From: Bacteroidales bacterium UBA6401
GTDB taxonomy: Bacteria; Bacteroidota; Bacteroidia; Bacteroidales; UBA932
NCBI GenBank assembly: GCA_002438635.1
Contig: DJPX01000008.1
Coordinates: forward strand, 1-53,809
Direction: 5' to 3'
Length of the DNA: 53,809 nt
Shown: one piece after another, positions 17,269 through 25,616 of the stretch
Layout: each line of letters begins with the position of its first letter
Numbering within the stretch: position 1 is the stretch's first letter
Notes under the pieces: generated by a model
Seen by the model: only the letters and a program-made list of their open reading frames with translations
Databases searched by the model: none
What the model was told of the DNA's origin: nothing
Position numbers and translations under genes: made by a program

Positions 17269-18017
17269 AAGTATTAATCGTAGAAGATGAAGTGATGGCT
17301 CAAAAGAGCCTTGTAAGTAAATTAAATAGATTATTCCCAGATATCGAGGTAGAGGGAATCTGTTCTTCGGTAAAGGAAACGGTGCAGTGGCTTGAAGATA
17401 CTTCTCATCATCCGGATGTCATTTTTATGGATGTGGAATTATCAGATGGAAACTGCTTTGATATTTTTCGTAAGGTGAAAGTAAATTCAAAGGTGGTAAT
17501 GACTACTGCCTACGACACTTATGCGATAAAAGCATTCGAGGCAGGGAGCGTGGATTACCTTTTAAAACCCATAGAACCAGATGCTCTTCGTCGTGCTGTT
17601 GGTCGGTGTCGCATGAGTGGTGGTGTGGTGGATATTGACTATTTGTTTTCTAAATTTTCTCCTGCGACAGAGAAGGTTTATAAGGAAAGATACATTGTTA
17701 GGTTTAATGATAGGATAATACCTGTTGAGGTGTCTAATATTGCATTCATTTATTCAGAAGAGAAGAATAATTACCTTGTCACTTTCGATGGCGACAAGTA
17801 TATAATAGATTCGTCTTTAGATGTTGTGGTGGAGGAGTTGCCTTCTAATTCTTTTTTTAGAATTTCCCGAAGCGTGATAGTGTCCTATAAGGTTATAAAG
17901 AGTATCGTAAAGCAGATAGGAGGGCGGTTACGTGTAATTCCTTCTATAAAAAGTGATGTGGAGATGACTGTCAGCAGATCAAGAGTGGATGATTTTATGG
18001 CTTGGATTGAGCGTTGA
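17265..18017 (+). CDS. LytTR-family response regulator
   Basis: A 250-residue regulator. It has a receiver domain (1-115) with acidic pocket E7-D8 ('LIVEDE'), phosphoacceptor Asp56 ('VIFMDVEL'), Thr in 'VMTTAYD' and Lys in 'DYLLKPIEPDAL'. A LytTR DNA-binding domain follows (about 150-250, 'YIVRFNDRIIPVEVSNIAFIYSEEKNNYLVT ... FFRISRSVIVSY'). The ATG at 17265 overlaps the kinase stop (ATGA); an in-frame ATT/ATG extension further upstream is unlikely. LytTR proteins bind promoter-proximal direct repeats. The first fimbrial gene begins 99 bp after its stop, so direct regulation of that operon is a reasonable inference. There is no terminator between them, so read-through from this pair into the fimbrial genes is also possible. 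Confidence 0.93.
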   Translation: MKVLIVEDEVMAQKSLVSKLNRLFPDIEVEGICSSVKETVQWLEDTSHHPDVIFMDVELSDGNCFDIFRKVKVNSKVVMTTAYDTYAIKAFEAGSVDYLLKPIEPDALRRAVGRCRMSGGVVDIDYLFSKFSPATEKVYKERYIVRFNDRIIPVEVSNIAFIYSEEKNNYLVTFDGDKYIIDSSLDVVVEELPSNSFFRISRSVIVSYKVIKSIVKQIGGRLRVIPSIKSDVEMTVSRSRVDDFMAWIER

Positions 18018-18058
18018 ATATAAAATGTTAAAAAAATATTAAAAATTTATTAAAAAAA

Positions 18059-18093
18059 TTTGGATGGGGGGGGGGGTAAATGTATTATCTTTG
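18059..18093 (+). promoter_or_regulatory. Fimbrial operon promoter with a homopolymer in the spacer
   Basis: The -33 element is TTTG (18059-18062). The -7 element is TATCTTTG (18086-18093), a perfect match to the Bacteroidota consensus TAnnTTTG. The spacer is 23 nt and includes an 11-G run. The usual spacing is about 19-21 nt (17-23 reported for flavobacteria), so this form should be weak, and loss of two to four G would bring it to the optimum. An A/T-rich stretch with phased A tracts (18023-18058) lies just upstream, as in UP-type elements. Transcription would start near 18100, about 17 nt before the ATG at 18117. Confidence 0.7.
18066..18076. repeat. Poly-G tract (11 G), predicted phase-variation switch
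   Basis: Eleven consecutive G in an otherwise A/T-rich intergenic region. It is the only G or C run longer than six that I found in the window. It lies between the -33 and -7 elements of the fimbrial promoter. Tracts of this length are prone to slippage during replication, and each slipped base changes the promoter spacing. The exact count may vary between cells and is also a point where assemblies err. Confidence 0.85.
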
Positions 18094-18116
18094 CGAAGCC
18101 GTGATGGTTAGCAGTG

Positions 18117-19355
18117 ATGATTTCTAATTATGGTAAAATCGTTTCCCCGATACTTTTAAGTATCGTCCTTTTCTTCTGGGCTTCAGTAAATGTACAGGCA
18201 GAAGAATCTTATGATTTTTCCGGGAAGAAAGAGGAATTTGCCATTTATTATAGATTTGATAAGATAGATGTGGATCCGGATTATCTGGATAACGCTAAGT
18301 CTATTGCTCGGATACGTTATTATCTAAATAACGCGCAACATGTTGACAGTATAACTGTATATGCATGGGCTTCTCCGGAAGGTGGTTATCCTCACAATAA
18401 ATGGCTGTCTGAAAAGCGTGCATGTGCAGCTAAATCCCTATTGCTCAGCTTAAGTAAAAATGGGAAACTGGATGAAGGGAAGATTAAAATCAGCCCATTA
18501 GCAGAAAATTGGCCGGGGCTCACTGCTTTAGTTGAGCAGAATTATTTTCGTTCTAATAGAGACGCGCTTCTTCGTATTTTATATACAAAAGGCATAGGTG
18601 AGGAAACAAGGAAGTGGAGGATTAAAAAACTCGACTCTGGAGTAACATGGAATTACTTGAAGAAAAATTACATGCGACGCCTAAGAGCGGCTACGTGGGT
18701 CTGTGTATGGGGTGAAGCCCTCGCCGTTATTCCACAAGATGAATTGGTAGACACCCTTAGAGCACCTGAAGAAATACTAAAAAGATCTGTGACTCCTCAA
18801 GAGCAGAAAGTCCAGGGTCTTTTGGCTACAGTGAAGACTAACATTCTATATGATGCGGTTACGGCTTTGAATATAGGTGTAGAGTTTCCGTTGGGCGAAT
18901 CGTTTAGTTTAGGCGTTAATTATTTGAATCCGTGGTGGGCATGGGGTCCATACGATAGGAAATACGCTTTTCAGATTCAAGAACTCGGCATCGAGGGCCG
19001 TTACTATATAGCGCCACGGGATGCTCAGCGCCTGAGTGGCTGGTATGCAGGAATATATGGAAAGACCGCTCAATACGACCTTCAGTGGGATAAATCCCTT
19101 TGTTATCAAGGAGAGTATTGGTCTGTTGGGGCAACGCTAGGCTATGTTTTCCCGATACGAAAGTATTTTAGAGTGGAACTTGGACTTAGTCTAGGTTATT
19201 TATCGTCAGACTACAGGCATTATCAGCCAAGCCTTGATTATGAACATCTGTTTAGGGACCCTTATAAAGTGGGAAAATACACTTTATGGGGACCGGTGGG
19301 GGCTTCAGCAACCATTATCCTCCCTATTTATTCATCTCATAAAAGGAAATATTGA
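18117..19355 (+). CDS. OmpA-like / DUF3575 outer-membrane barrel protein, first gene of the fimbrial operon
   Basis: A 412-residue protein with a signal peptide (about 10-30, ending 'SVNVQA'). It has an OmpA-like region ('FAIYYRFDKIDVDPDYLDNAKSIARI', then 'SITVYAWASPEGGYPHNKWLSEKRA', about 45-115), a linker, and a C-terminal DUF3575-type beta barrel (about 235-412, 'VKTNILYDAVTALNIGVEFPLGESFSLGVNY ... LWGPVGASATIILP'). Proteins with this layout commonly head Mfa/FimA-type fimbrial loci in Bacteroidales and are thought to sit in the outer membrane and bind peptidoglycan. The ATG at 18117 follows an in-frame GTG at 18114; ATG is preferred. The next gene starts 1 bp after its stop. Its exact role in assembly is unknown. 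Confidence 0.85.
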   Translation: MISNYGKIVSPILLSIVLFFWASVNVQAEESYDFSGKKEEFAIYYRFDKIDVDPDYLDNAKSIARIRYYLNNAQHVDSITVYAWASPEGGYPHNKWLSEKRACAAKSLLLSLSKNGKLDEGKIKISPLAENWPGLTALVEQNYFRSNRDALLRILYTKGIGEETRKWRIKKLDSGVTWNYLKKNYMRRLRAATWVCVWGEALAVIPQDELVDTLRAPEEILKRSVTPQEQKVQGLLATVKTNILYDAVTALNIGVEFPLGESFSLGVNYLNPWWAWGPYDRKYAFQIQELGIEGRYYIAPRDAQRLSGWYAGIYGKTAQYDLQWDKSLCYQGEYWSVGATLGYVFPIRKYFRVELGLSLGYLSSDYRHYQPSLDYEHLFRDPYKVGKYTLWGPVGASATIILPIYSSHKRKY

Positions 19356-19356
19356 T

Positions 19357-20352
19357 ATGAAGTTCGGTAGTTTTATTCCTTTTATGATGGTGGCTCTGTG
19401 CCTTTGCTCTTGTAAGCGTCGTCCACTCGAAGACCCTGATTATTATACTCGTATAAAGGTAGATATAAATATAGAGAATGTTCAGAATGTAACTTGTGAT
19501 ATTTATAATCCAGATATAGTTGTGCCTGCCATATCGCCTGAAGTTATGCATGTTCTCTTTTATAATGCGGCAGGGGATGAACTCCTTGCAGAAAGTTTTA
19601 TCTCTTCGGTAAGCAGTAAAGACGGAGTGAGAAGCATTTCCGGGGATATATCGATATTGCCGGGAGATTACAGAGTAGTTGCATATCAATTCGGTGAAGA
19701 ACACTCTCTTGTGGATGAGCAGCAAAACTATGAGTCAATAAGAGCATATACGGATCTAATCCCGGAAAATGAGGTAAAAAACCTTCTGGGCCAATCGCTT
19801 AGGTGCCAGCCTGAGCACATTGTATCCGCTTGCAGTGATAGGCAGAGCATTCCTTATCATGACGGAATATATACTATAGAGATGGAGGCTACTACGCTTG
19901 TAGAGTCGTACTATTTACAGGTGGGAGTGAATGGTGCAGAGTATATATCGTCTGCCCGTGCAGTCCTTACATCCATGGCTCATGGAAAAGGCGTAACCAG
20001 TCGTCAGGTGGAGATAGACAATCCATGTTCTATAAATATACCTCTTATTACTAGCAAGGACAATGGCTCTAGTGTGGTTTGTAATGTATTCAATACTTTC
20101 GGTCGCATCCCGGGTGGGGTTAATGAATTATATCTTGATTTTGATATAGTTACTTCGGATGGGACACGGGTTGAGAAAAAGTATGATATCACGAAGCTAT
20201 TTAAAAGTGAGTTATGCGTAAAACATCACTGGCTATTAATAGATGATATAATAGATATTCCCAAGCCTATCACTCCACCGACTCCGGGAGGAGGAGGGTT
20301 TGACCCTACAGTGCGAGACTGGGAAGAGGAACATTATGATGTTACGATGTAA
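19357..20352 (+). CDS. DUF5119-type lipoprotein of the fimbrial operon (anchor-like)
   Basis: A 331-residue lipoprotein from the ATG at 19357: a hydrophobic leader with lipobox Cys19 (CLCSC), then 'DYYTRIKVDINIENV'. An N-terminal FimB/Mfa2-like beta domain ('MHVLFYNAAGDELLAESFISS ... ISILPGDYRVVAYQFGEE') resembles the anchor subunits of Bacteroidales fimbriae. The C-terminus ends with a Pro/Gly linker ('PTPGGGG') and 'FDPTVRDWEEEHYDVTM', typical of DUF5119 proteins. An in-frame extension upstream to 19234 overlaps the previous gene and would not give a signal peptide, so it is rejected. Its likely role is a cell-surface base or anchor subunit, inferred from family and position. Confidence 0.8.
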   Translation: MKFGSFIPFMMVALCLCSCKRRPLEDPDYYTRIKVDINIENVQNVTCDIYNPDIVVPAISPEVMHVLFYNAAGDELLAESFISSVSSKDGVRSISGDISILPGDYRVVAYQFGEEHSLVDEQQNYESIRAYTDLIPENEVKNLLGQSLRCQPEHIVSACSDRQSIPYHDGIYTIEMEATTLVESYYLQVGVNGAEYISSARAVLTSMAHGKGVTSRQVEIDNPCSINIPLITSKDNGSSVVCNVFNTFGRIPGGVNELYLDFDIVTSDGTRVEKKYDITKLFKSELCVKHHWLLIDDIIDIPKPITPPTPGGGGFDPTVRDWEEEHYDVTM

Positions 20353-20376
20353 ATATAAATCAATCAATAAATGTGT

Positions 20377-21381
20377 ATGAAAAAATTTTTTACAGCAGCT
20401 CTAGCCATTGCAGTTATGGCAGCTTGCACAAAAAACGAGATTGTGGTTTCGGAATCTACTCGCGAGATTACTTTTCAGACCATCAGCACTAAAGCTACTT
20501 CTGGATTTAGTGAGGATAATCATTTCTTCTCATTTGCTTATTACCTTGAAAAAGGGAAGACTTGGGATGCCAATAAGGCCGATGCCGTCGAATATCTAAA
20601 GAATGCAGATATCTCTTATGATAGCGCAAATAAATGCTGGAAGAATTCTACGACAAGTTACTATTGGCCTAAAGCAGGGACTCTTACATTCTTTGCTTGG
20701 TCAGATAACACTCCTTCACCAAGCGTGACAAACGCAACAGTGTCTTGTGATAAGGCTGGTATTAAGTTTTCCCAATATTATGTTATGAGTAATATCAATA
20801 AAGACCTTTTGGTAGCGGATATAGCAAAGGATCAGAGCAGTAATACCACCTCATTCGAAGGAAATAGTGGAAATACATGGAAGCAGGGTGTTCTTACTCA
20901 GTTTAGACATATTCAGAGCTATTTGATTTTCAATGTTAAAACAAAGAATGATTATGCTGGAGTAACATTCAAGGTTAAATCTATATATTTAAACGGAGTA
21001 GAAGTCGAAAAAGATTATTCTCAGGCCACAGGGTGGTCAAATGCCACAAAGAATGGTAGAATTCCTGCATTTACGGGAGATACACAGGTAACCAACACTG
21101 GTGCAGACTTGACTCCTGCTGCTGACGATTACAAATATGTGCTTCCACAGGATTTCGATGGTAATCAGACACTTAAGATAGATTATACGATCACTACCAA
21201 TTATGGTGTGGAAGCAGTTCAAAATGTAAGTGTGGAAAAATCGCTTAAGGACTTGTATCCAAATAATTGGGAAGCCGGGAAAAAGTATACTCTAACTATA
21301 ACCTTTGGTCTTGAAGAGATACTTTGGGCTCCTGATGTTGTGGATTGGGAAGTTGGAAGTGTAAATGGAATGAATATCTAA
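20377..21381 (+). CDS. Fimbrillin-like lipoprotein 1
   Basis: A 334-residue putative pilin of the Bacteroidales fimbrillin family. The lipobox ends at Cys17 (AVMAAC). A Ser/Thr-Lys-Ala segment 'ISTKAT' (about 37-42) lies where type V pilins are trimmed after Lys/Arg. Conserved boxes are 'YYWPKAGTLTFFAWS' (about 95-109), 'DLLVADIAKDQ' (about 143), 'FRHIQSYLIF' (about 176) and a C-terminal 'KKYTLTITFGLEEILWAPDVVDWE'. The last segment corresponds to the last strands of each subunit. ATG at 20377 is preferred to the ATG two codons earlier (MCMKK). It is one of four tandem close paralogues here. Whether it is a stalk, adaptor or minor subunit cannot be told from sequence. Confidence 0.85.
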   Translation: MKKFFTAALAIAVMAACTKNEIVVSESTREITFQTISTKATSGFSEDNHFFSFAYYLEKGKTWDANKADAVEYLKNADISYDSANKCWKNSTTSYYWPKAGTLTFFAWSDNTPSPSVTNATVSCDKAGIKFSQYYVMSNINKDLLVADIAKDQSSNTTSFEGNSGNTWKQGVLTQFRHIQSYLIFNVKTKNDYAGVTFKVKSIYLNGVEVEKDYSQATGWSNATKNGRIPAFTGDTQVTNTGADLTPAADDYKYVLPQDFDGNQTLKIDYTITTNYGVEAVQNVSVEKSLKDLYPNNWEAGKKYTLTITFGLEEILWAPDVVDWEVGSVNGMNI

Positions 21382-21393
21382 TTATTAAAGTAT

Positions 21394-22473
21394 ATGAAGA
21401 AAATTGTGTTTATTTCACTTGCTGCTTGTAGTGTATTAGCAGCATGTTCGAAAAATGATTTGTTGCAGAAAGAGAACCCACAGCAGCAAATTTCTTTTGA
21501 TGCAGCCATTAGCAAGGCTAAAACTTCTAAGGCTCTAATTGATGGTACAGTGTACGGTACTACTAACACCTTTGGTACAACTGCTTATAAAGTTGAAGGT
21601 GCTACTACAGAGTTGTATATCCCTGTAAGTGAGGTTAGTTACACAGCAGGAACACCGGACTCTTACTGGTCTACAGCTACTTCTTACTATTGGCCTAAAA
21701 AAGGTACTCTTACATTTTATTCGTATAGCCCATTTACATACGCCGAGGGTGGCGAAGTATCAGTAAATGCTACAAAAGACGGATTAGAGTTTAAGGATTA
21801 CAATGTTGCTTCTCACCAGTTGACAGATCTTATGGTAGCAGAAAAGCAGTCCGGACTTACCTCTAACACAGAGACCGCAGCCGGGCTTAAGACAGGTGTG
21901 AAGACTGTGTTTCATCATAAATTGGCACAGGTTGTAGGAATTAACTTTGAAACCATCCTAGATGGTGCTCTTCATGACTATGCTAATGGGCACGATGGAA
22001 GTACAGGAAAGGAGTTTGTCTCTGGAGATAAGGAGTTTATTATAAATAATGTATCTTTTGTGAATATCTATGAAACAGGAACTTTGACTGACGATGCTCT
22101 TTCTTCAAGTGTTTGGTCTGCATATAAAGATGCTGATAACGTGGTATGGCATGAAAATACATCTGCAACGCCTTTTGCAGCAGGGAAATACAATACCACA
22201 AGCGATGTGAATGGATATCGTCTTGTACTTCCTCAGACTCATACAACAGGAAACCAGCAGATTAAGGTGGAATATACCATTAAAACTTACACTGATGCTA
22301 CAAACTTTGCTACAGAAAAGCTAACAGTGACTTCCGATATGGTTAAACTTCACAGCGCTTGGGAGCAGAATAAGAAGTATACATATACGATAAAGATGGG
22401 TCTTGATCGTATTTATTGGGTTCCTTCTGTAGTTGATTGGGAGACAGGAGCTTCTAACTCTATACAATTTTAA
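21394..22473 (+). CDS. Fimbrillin-like lipoprotein 2
   Basis: A 359-residue paralogue of the preceding gene. The lipobox ends at Cys18 (VLAAC), followed by 'SKNDLLQKENPQQQISFDAAISKAKTSKA', a Lys-rich candidate processing site. The same boxes are present: 'YYWPKKGTLTFYSYSP' (about 98-113), 'DLMVAEKQSG' (about 145), 'FHHKLAQVVGI' (about 173), and 'KKYTYTIKMGLDRIYWVPSVVDWE' near the end. It has an insertion of about 20 residues in the region 185-215. The following gene starts immediately after its TAA, with no gap, so the two are cotranscribed. Confidence 0.85.
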   Translation: MKKIVFISLAACSVLAACSKNDLLQKENPQQQISFDAAISKAKTSKALIDGTVYGTTNTFGTTAYKVEGATTELYIPVSEVSYTAGTPDSYWSTATSYYWPKKGTLTFYSYSPFTYAEGGEVSVNATKDGLEFKDYNVASHQLTDLMVAEKQSGLTSNTETAAGLKTGVKTVFHHKLAQVVGINFETILDGALHDYANGHDGSTGKEFVSGDKEFIINNVSFVNIYETGTLTDDALSSSVWSAYKDADNVVWHENTSATPFAAGKYNTTSDVNGYRLVLPQTHTTGNQQIKVEYTIKTYTDATNFATEKLTVTSDMVKLHSAWEQNKKYTYTIKMGLDRIYWVPSVVDWETGASNSIQF

Positions 22474-23550
22474 ATGAAATTCAAAGATATAGTTATACTG
22501 CATGGCTTGGTTTTATGGGTGTTAGGGTCTTGCTCGAAAAACGAGACGACTTCGGTGTACCCTAAAGCGGAGATCGTATATAATGTGATTTCCACTAAGG
22601 CAGCCTCTGTCTATGATACCAATTGCCCGTTTATTTCCAATGTCTGGTACGTTCCTGATGGAGTAAAATGGGGCGTAGGAAACTACGAAAGCCAAGTGCA
22701 GCACTATATCAGCGACGCCGAGATTTCATATATAGGCGGATTATGGCGGAATGCTTCTACGGTGTACTATTGGCCTAAAGATGGTTCGCTCACATTTATG
22801 GCATACAGTCCTTCAAAAGTAAAGGCCAATGTGAGCGTGTCTTCGGCCAATTACACCGGCATTCAGCTTAAATCTTGGGATGTGCATGCTAACCAAGATG
22901 TGGATTTTATGGTCTCCGATGTTCAAAGTGGCATGAGAGCGAATGACTCCTATGCGGGATATGTGGGCGTGCCTACGATTTTTAGACACAAGCTATCAAA
23001 ATTAGTGGCTGTTAGAGTTACAACCTTAAAAGACTATTCTTTGAAAGGTTATAAATTTTACCTTAAGAATATATCAATAGGAAATTATAGCCAGCAGGGA
23101 AGTTATGTTAGCGGTATCGTTACATCTGCTTCGGCTATTGGCCAGTGGACAGTGGATAAGGCAAGCGAGGTCCACGAGTATGTATGGTATAATACTTCTG
23201 GTACCGGTACTGGGGAGGAGATTATATATGATTCTACATCAGCCCAAGATGTGGCATCAGTTGCGTATCCGGATGGCATTATGCTTCTGCCTCAGCAGTT
23301 TGACGATCCGGGAGATAATCCTGATTATACTAAAGTGCCTTATCTGAAAATTAAATACGATTTTTATCGAAATGACTATACAGTGGAGACAAAGGAGGCT
23401 ATCGTTCCTCTTTACGATGTGTTCTCTTCTGGTATTCAAATGAATAAGACAATTACGCTCACTATTAAGGTGTCAGATAGTCAGAGTGTTATATATTGGG
23501 CACCGCAGATGGATGACTGGAGCGATAAAGATGTGGATATAAGTATTTAG
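22474..23550 (+). CDS. Fimbrillin-like lipoprotein 3
   Basis: A 358-residue paralogue. Its lipobox ends at Cys20 (WVLGSC), and 'VYNVISTKAAS' matches the processing-site region of its neighbours. Boxes are 'YYWPKDGSLTFMAYSP' (about 98), 'DFMVSDVQSG' (about 147), 'FRHKLSKLVAV' (about 170) and a terminal 'TITLTIKVSDSQSVIYWAPQMDDWS'. It starts directly after the TAA of the previous gene, so there is no room for its own promoter. It is as divergent from its neighbours as they are from each other, which points to old duplication and separate roles or antigenic diversification. Confidence 0.83.
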   Translation: MKFKDIVILHGLVLWVLGSCSKNETTSVYPKAEIVYNVISTKAASVYDTNCPFISNVWYVPDGVKWGVGNYESQVQHYISDAEISYIGGLWRNASTVYYWPKDGSLTFMAYSPSKVKANVSVSSANYTGIQLKSWDVHANQDVDFMVSDVQSGMRANDSYAGYVGVPTIFRHKLSKLVAVRVTTLKDYSLKGYKFYLKNISIGNYSQQGSYVSGIVTSASAIGQWTVDKASEVHEYVWYNTSGTGTGEEIIYDSTSAQDVASVAYPDGIMLLPQQFDDPGDNPDYTKVPYLKIKYDFYRNDYTVETKEAIVPLYDVFSSGIQMNKTITLTIKVSDSQSVIYWAPQMDDWSDKDVDISI

Positions 23551-23553
23551 GGT

Positions 23554-24558
23554 ATGAAGTGTGGTTTGAGGTTTATTACAGTAATATGCTCTCTATGGGT
23601 AATATCTTGTACGAAAGTGGAGGAAATAGAGCCTGCATTAGGGCAAGGAGTATGCTACGATGTGATTTCCAGTAAAGCTGTCGTTGCTTTTCCTAAAGAC
23701 TTTTCTTTTTTTTCCACTGCTTATCATCTGCGTTCCGGAAACTGGGATGCTAATAAGTCGTCAGCAAATATATATCGAGATGGTTGGGATAGACTGCAGA
23801 ATCAAGAAGTGTCTTTTCGCGAATCTTTATGGTGCACTGCAACCGAATTTCACTGGCCTTCCACAGGAACGCTAACTTTTTTCTCATATCGACAGCCACT
23901 CGTAACACCATCCATTACTGTCGATGGCATTAGTTTTAGTGGGTGGGATGTAAGTAAATACCGCGCGCGGTCTTTTGATGACCAGACTATTTTAGTTGCG
24001 GACATAGCTAAGGATAAGAAAAAAAACGAGACGCTCGGCTCTTTTAGTGGTGTGCCTACACACTTTAAACATAAACTTGCAAAACTTACTTTTAAAGCTG
24101 CTATTTCCCCGTATGCAGATGATGATCCTACTATAACAATAAGTCGAGTTTATTTAAAAGACATTTACCTAAAAGGAGATTATAAAAGAGGTGGATACGA
24201 TAATGATGCGTGGTCTAATCTTTCTTCACTCTCTGGTACAGGATACGATGTGTGCTCGACTTCCACTACTTTGACCACTACAGCAGAGATATTGGGCGCT
24301 TCTATGGTGATGATCCCACAGATGCTTTCGGATTCTGCGAGCCTGGTCATAGAATATACTTCGACTATAAACGGGGTAAGCGAAGATAAAAGTGCGACAC
24401 TGTTATTTGTAAATCACTTTAGAACATCCGAGTGGAACATGGGATTTTCATACACATATACGATATATGTTGGTGTAGGACAGTATCCTATAGATTTTAC
24501 GGGCAGTGTGGATAATTGGACAAATGCATCTGGAGCAGATGTGAATGTAGGTGAATAA
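23554..24558 (+). CDS. Fimbrillin-like lipoprotein 4
   Basis: A 334-residue paralogue with its lipobox at Cys19 (WVISC) and 'CYDVISSKAVVAF' at the processing-site region. Boxes are 'FHWPSTGTLTFFSYRQP' (about 99), 'ILVADIAKDKKKNE' (about 147), 'FKHKLAKLTFKA' (about 170) and a C-terminal 'FSYTYTIYVGVGQYPIDFTGSVDNW', which lacks the W-A/V-P of its neighbours. It shares more with fimbrillin-like 1 ('SFFSTAYHLRSGNWDANKSSA' against 'HFFSFAYYLEKGKTWDANKADA') than with 2 or 3. An eight-T run and an eight-A run lie inside the gene, but the frame is intact. Confidence 0.82.
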   Translation: MKCGLRFITVICSLWVISCTKVEEIEPALGQGVCYDVISSKAVVAFPKDFSFFSTAYHLRSGNWDANKSSANIYRDGWDRLQNQEVSFRESLWCTATEFHWPSTGTLTFFSYRQPLVTPSITVDGISFSGWDVSKYRARSFDDQTILVADIAKDKKKNETLGSFSGVPTHFKHKLAKLTFKAAISPYADDDPTITISRVYLKDIYLKGDYKRGGYDNDAWSNLSSLSGTGYDVCSTSTTLTTTAEILGASMVMIPQMLSDSASLVIEYTSTINGVSEDKSATLLFVNHFRTSEWNMGFSYTYTIYVGVGQYPIDFTGSVDNWTNASGADVNVGE

Positions 24559-24575
24559 AATGTAAAATAGGAATA

Positions 24576-25613
24576 ATGAGGATACGACAAATCTTTTTGG
24601 TATTGGCAGCTGTATTGGCCTATATTTCCTGTTCTAAAAAAGAACAGGAAGGTAATCTCAATCCGATAAATCTGAGCTCACAAGTTAAGTCCCTAAAGTC
24701 AGGTGCTGGTGCAAATGTGGATAAAACTACTAATGATAATATTACAGATGCCCCAATGGGTGTTTTCGGTATTTATAATAATATTAGTTTCGAGACGCAA
24801 AAAGGTAGTAACGTATTCCCTACCTCTGAAGCACAGATGGTTAGTTATGATAGTGCTCAGTCTAAGTGGGTGTATTCTCCAGTGCAGAATTGGCAAATTA
24901 ATAGATTCTACAGGTTCAGGGCTTTTCATCCTTATGGTGGGGCAGCCATAAATTTGCAGTCTTCAGATGCAGATGATATGATCATAGGTTATAGTGTAGC
25001 AGCAGGCAGCGAAGACTTGCTAGTAGCTTTTAAGGAAGTAGAGGCTACTATAGAAGCTATAAGACAGCCTGTTAATTTCGATTTTGTACATGCTCTTTCA
25101 GGTCTTAAATTTGAGATAGCATTTAAAAATATTGCTGACATAGAAGACGATTATTCTGACTATTTGGAAAATTTTTATTTAACGGGGCTTGCGGGTACCG
25201 GCACTTTGCACTATACTCATGAAGAAGGTACACTATTAACGCCTAAGATGATATGGTATGCCTTGTCTTACGATACTGATTCAAAATTTTATGAATGGTC
25301 CGCAGATAATGGTAGCTCCGGAAAACAATTCTATAAGGCTGGGCAGAAGAGCCCTACTATGGTTTTCGATGGTAACGATAATATGGTTTATGCTGTCCCG
25401 CAGACTAGAAAAGCTAATTTGCAGCCTACCGTTGTTTACTTTAAAACGCAGGCCGGAGGGAATTCTTATCAAAGTGTTACTTTACCAGATGTAGACTGGA
25501 AGCCTGGTAAAATATATGTTTATTCTTTACTTGTGAACAAGTCTGATATTGATATTGTATTGACAATAAAGGATTGGTCAGAACTTCAATCTAACGTGAA
25601 TATTTATTTGTAA
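24576..25613 (+). CDS. Fimbrillin-like lipoprotein 5 (Mfa-like, diverged)
   Basis: A 345-residue lipoprotein with its lipobox at Cys19 (AYISC). It is more distant from the four preceding paralogues. It has the general fimbrillin pattern: 'PMGVFGIYNNISF', a 'WVYSPVQNWQINRFYRFRAFHPYGG' equivalent of the Trp-Pro box, 'DLLVAFKEVE' and 'VNFDFVHALSGLKFEIAF' (the widespread 'H-A-L-S-x-L-x-F' signature). The ending is 'IDIVLTIKDWSELQSNVNIYL'. This generic type is common among Mfa-like subunits and could be an adaptor or minor pilin between stalk and tip. It is 17 bp after gene 4 and 3 bp before the next. Confidence 0.82.
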   Translation: MRIRQIFLVLAAVLAYISCSKKEQEGNLNPINLSSQVKSLKSGAGANVDKTTNDNITDAPMGVFGIYNNISFETQKGSNVFPTSEAQMVSYDSAQSKWVYSPVQNWQINRFYRFRAFHPYGGAAINLQSSDADDMIIGYSVAAGSEDLLVAFKEVEATIEAIRQPVNFDFVHALSGLKFEIAFKNIADIEDDYSDYLENFYLTGLAGTGTLHYTHEEGTLLTPKMIWYALSYDTDSKFYEWSADNGSSGKQFYKAGQKSPTMVFDGNDNMVYAVPQTRKANLQPTVVYFKTQAGGNSYQSVTLPDVDWKPGKIYVYSLLVNKSDIDIVLTIKDWSELQSNVNIYL

Positions 25614-25616
25614 AAA

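Noticed and set aside
18103..18126. Seven-codon open frame overlapping the start of the DUF3575 gene
   Set aside because: It could be read as a leader peptide, but it is very short, has no regulatory hairpin after it, and is likely chance.
23705..23714. T and A runs (eight each) inside fimbrillin-like gene 4
   Set aside because: The frame is intact and such A/T runs are common in this A/T-rich window; the evidence for a frameshift switch is weak compared with the G tract.
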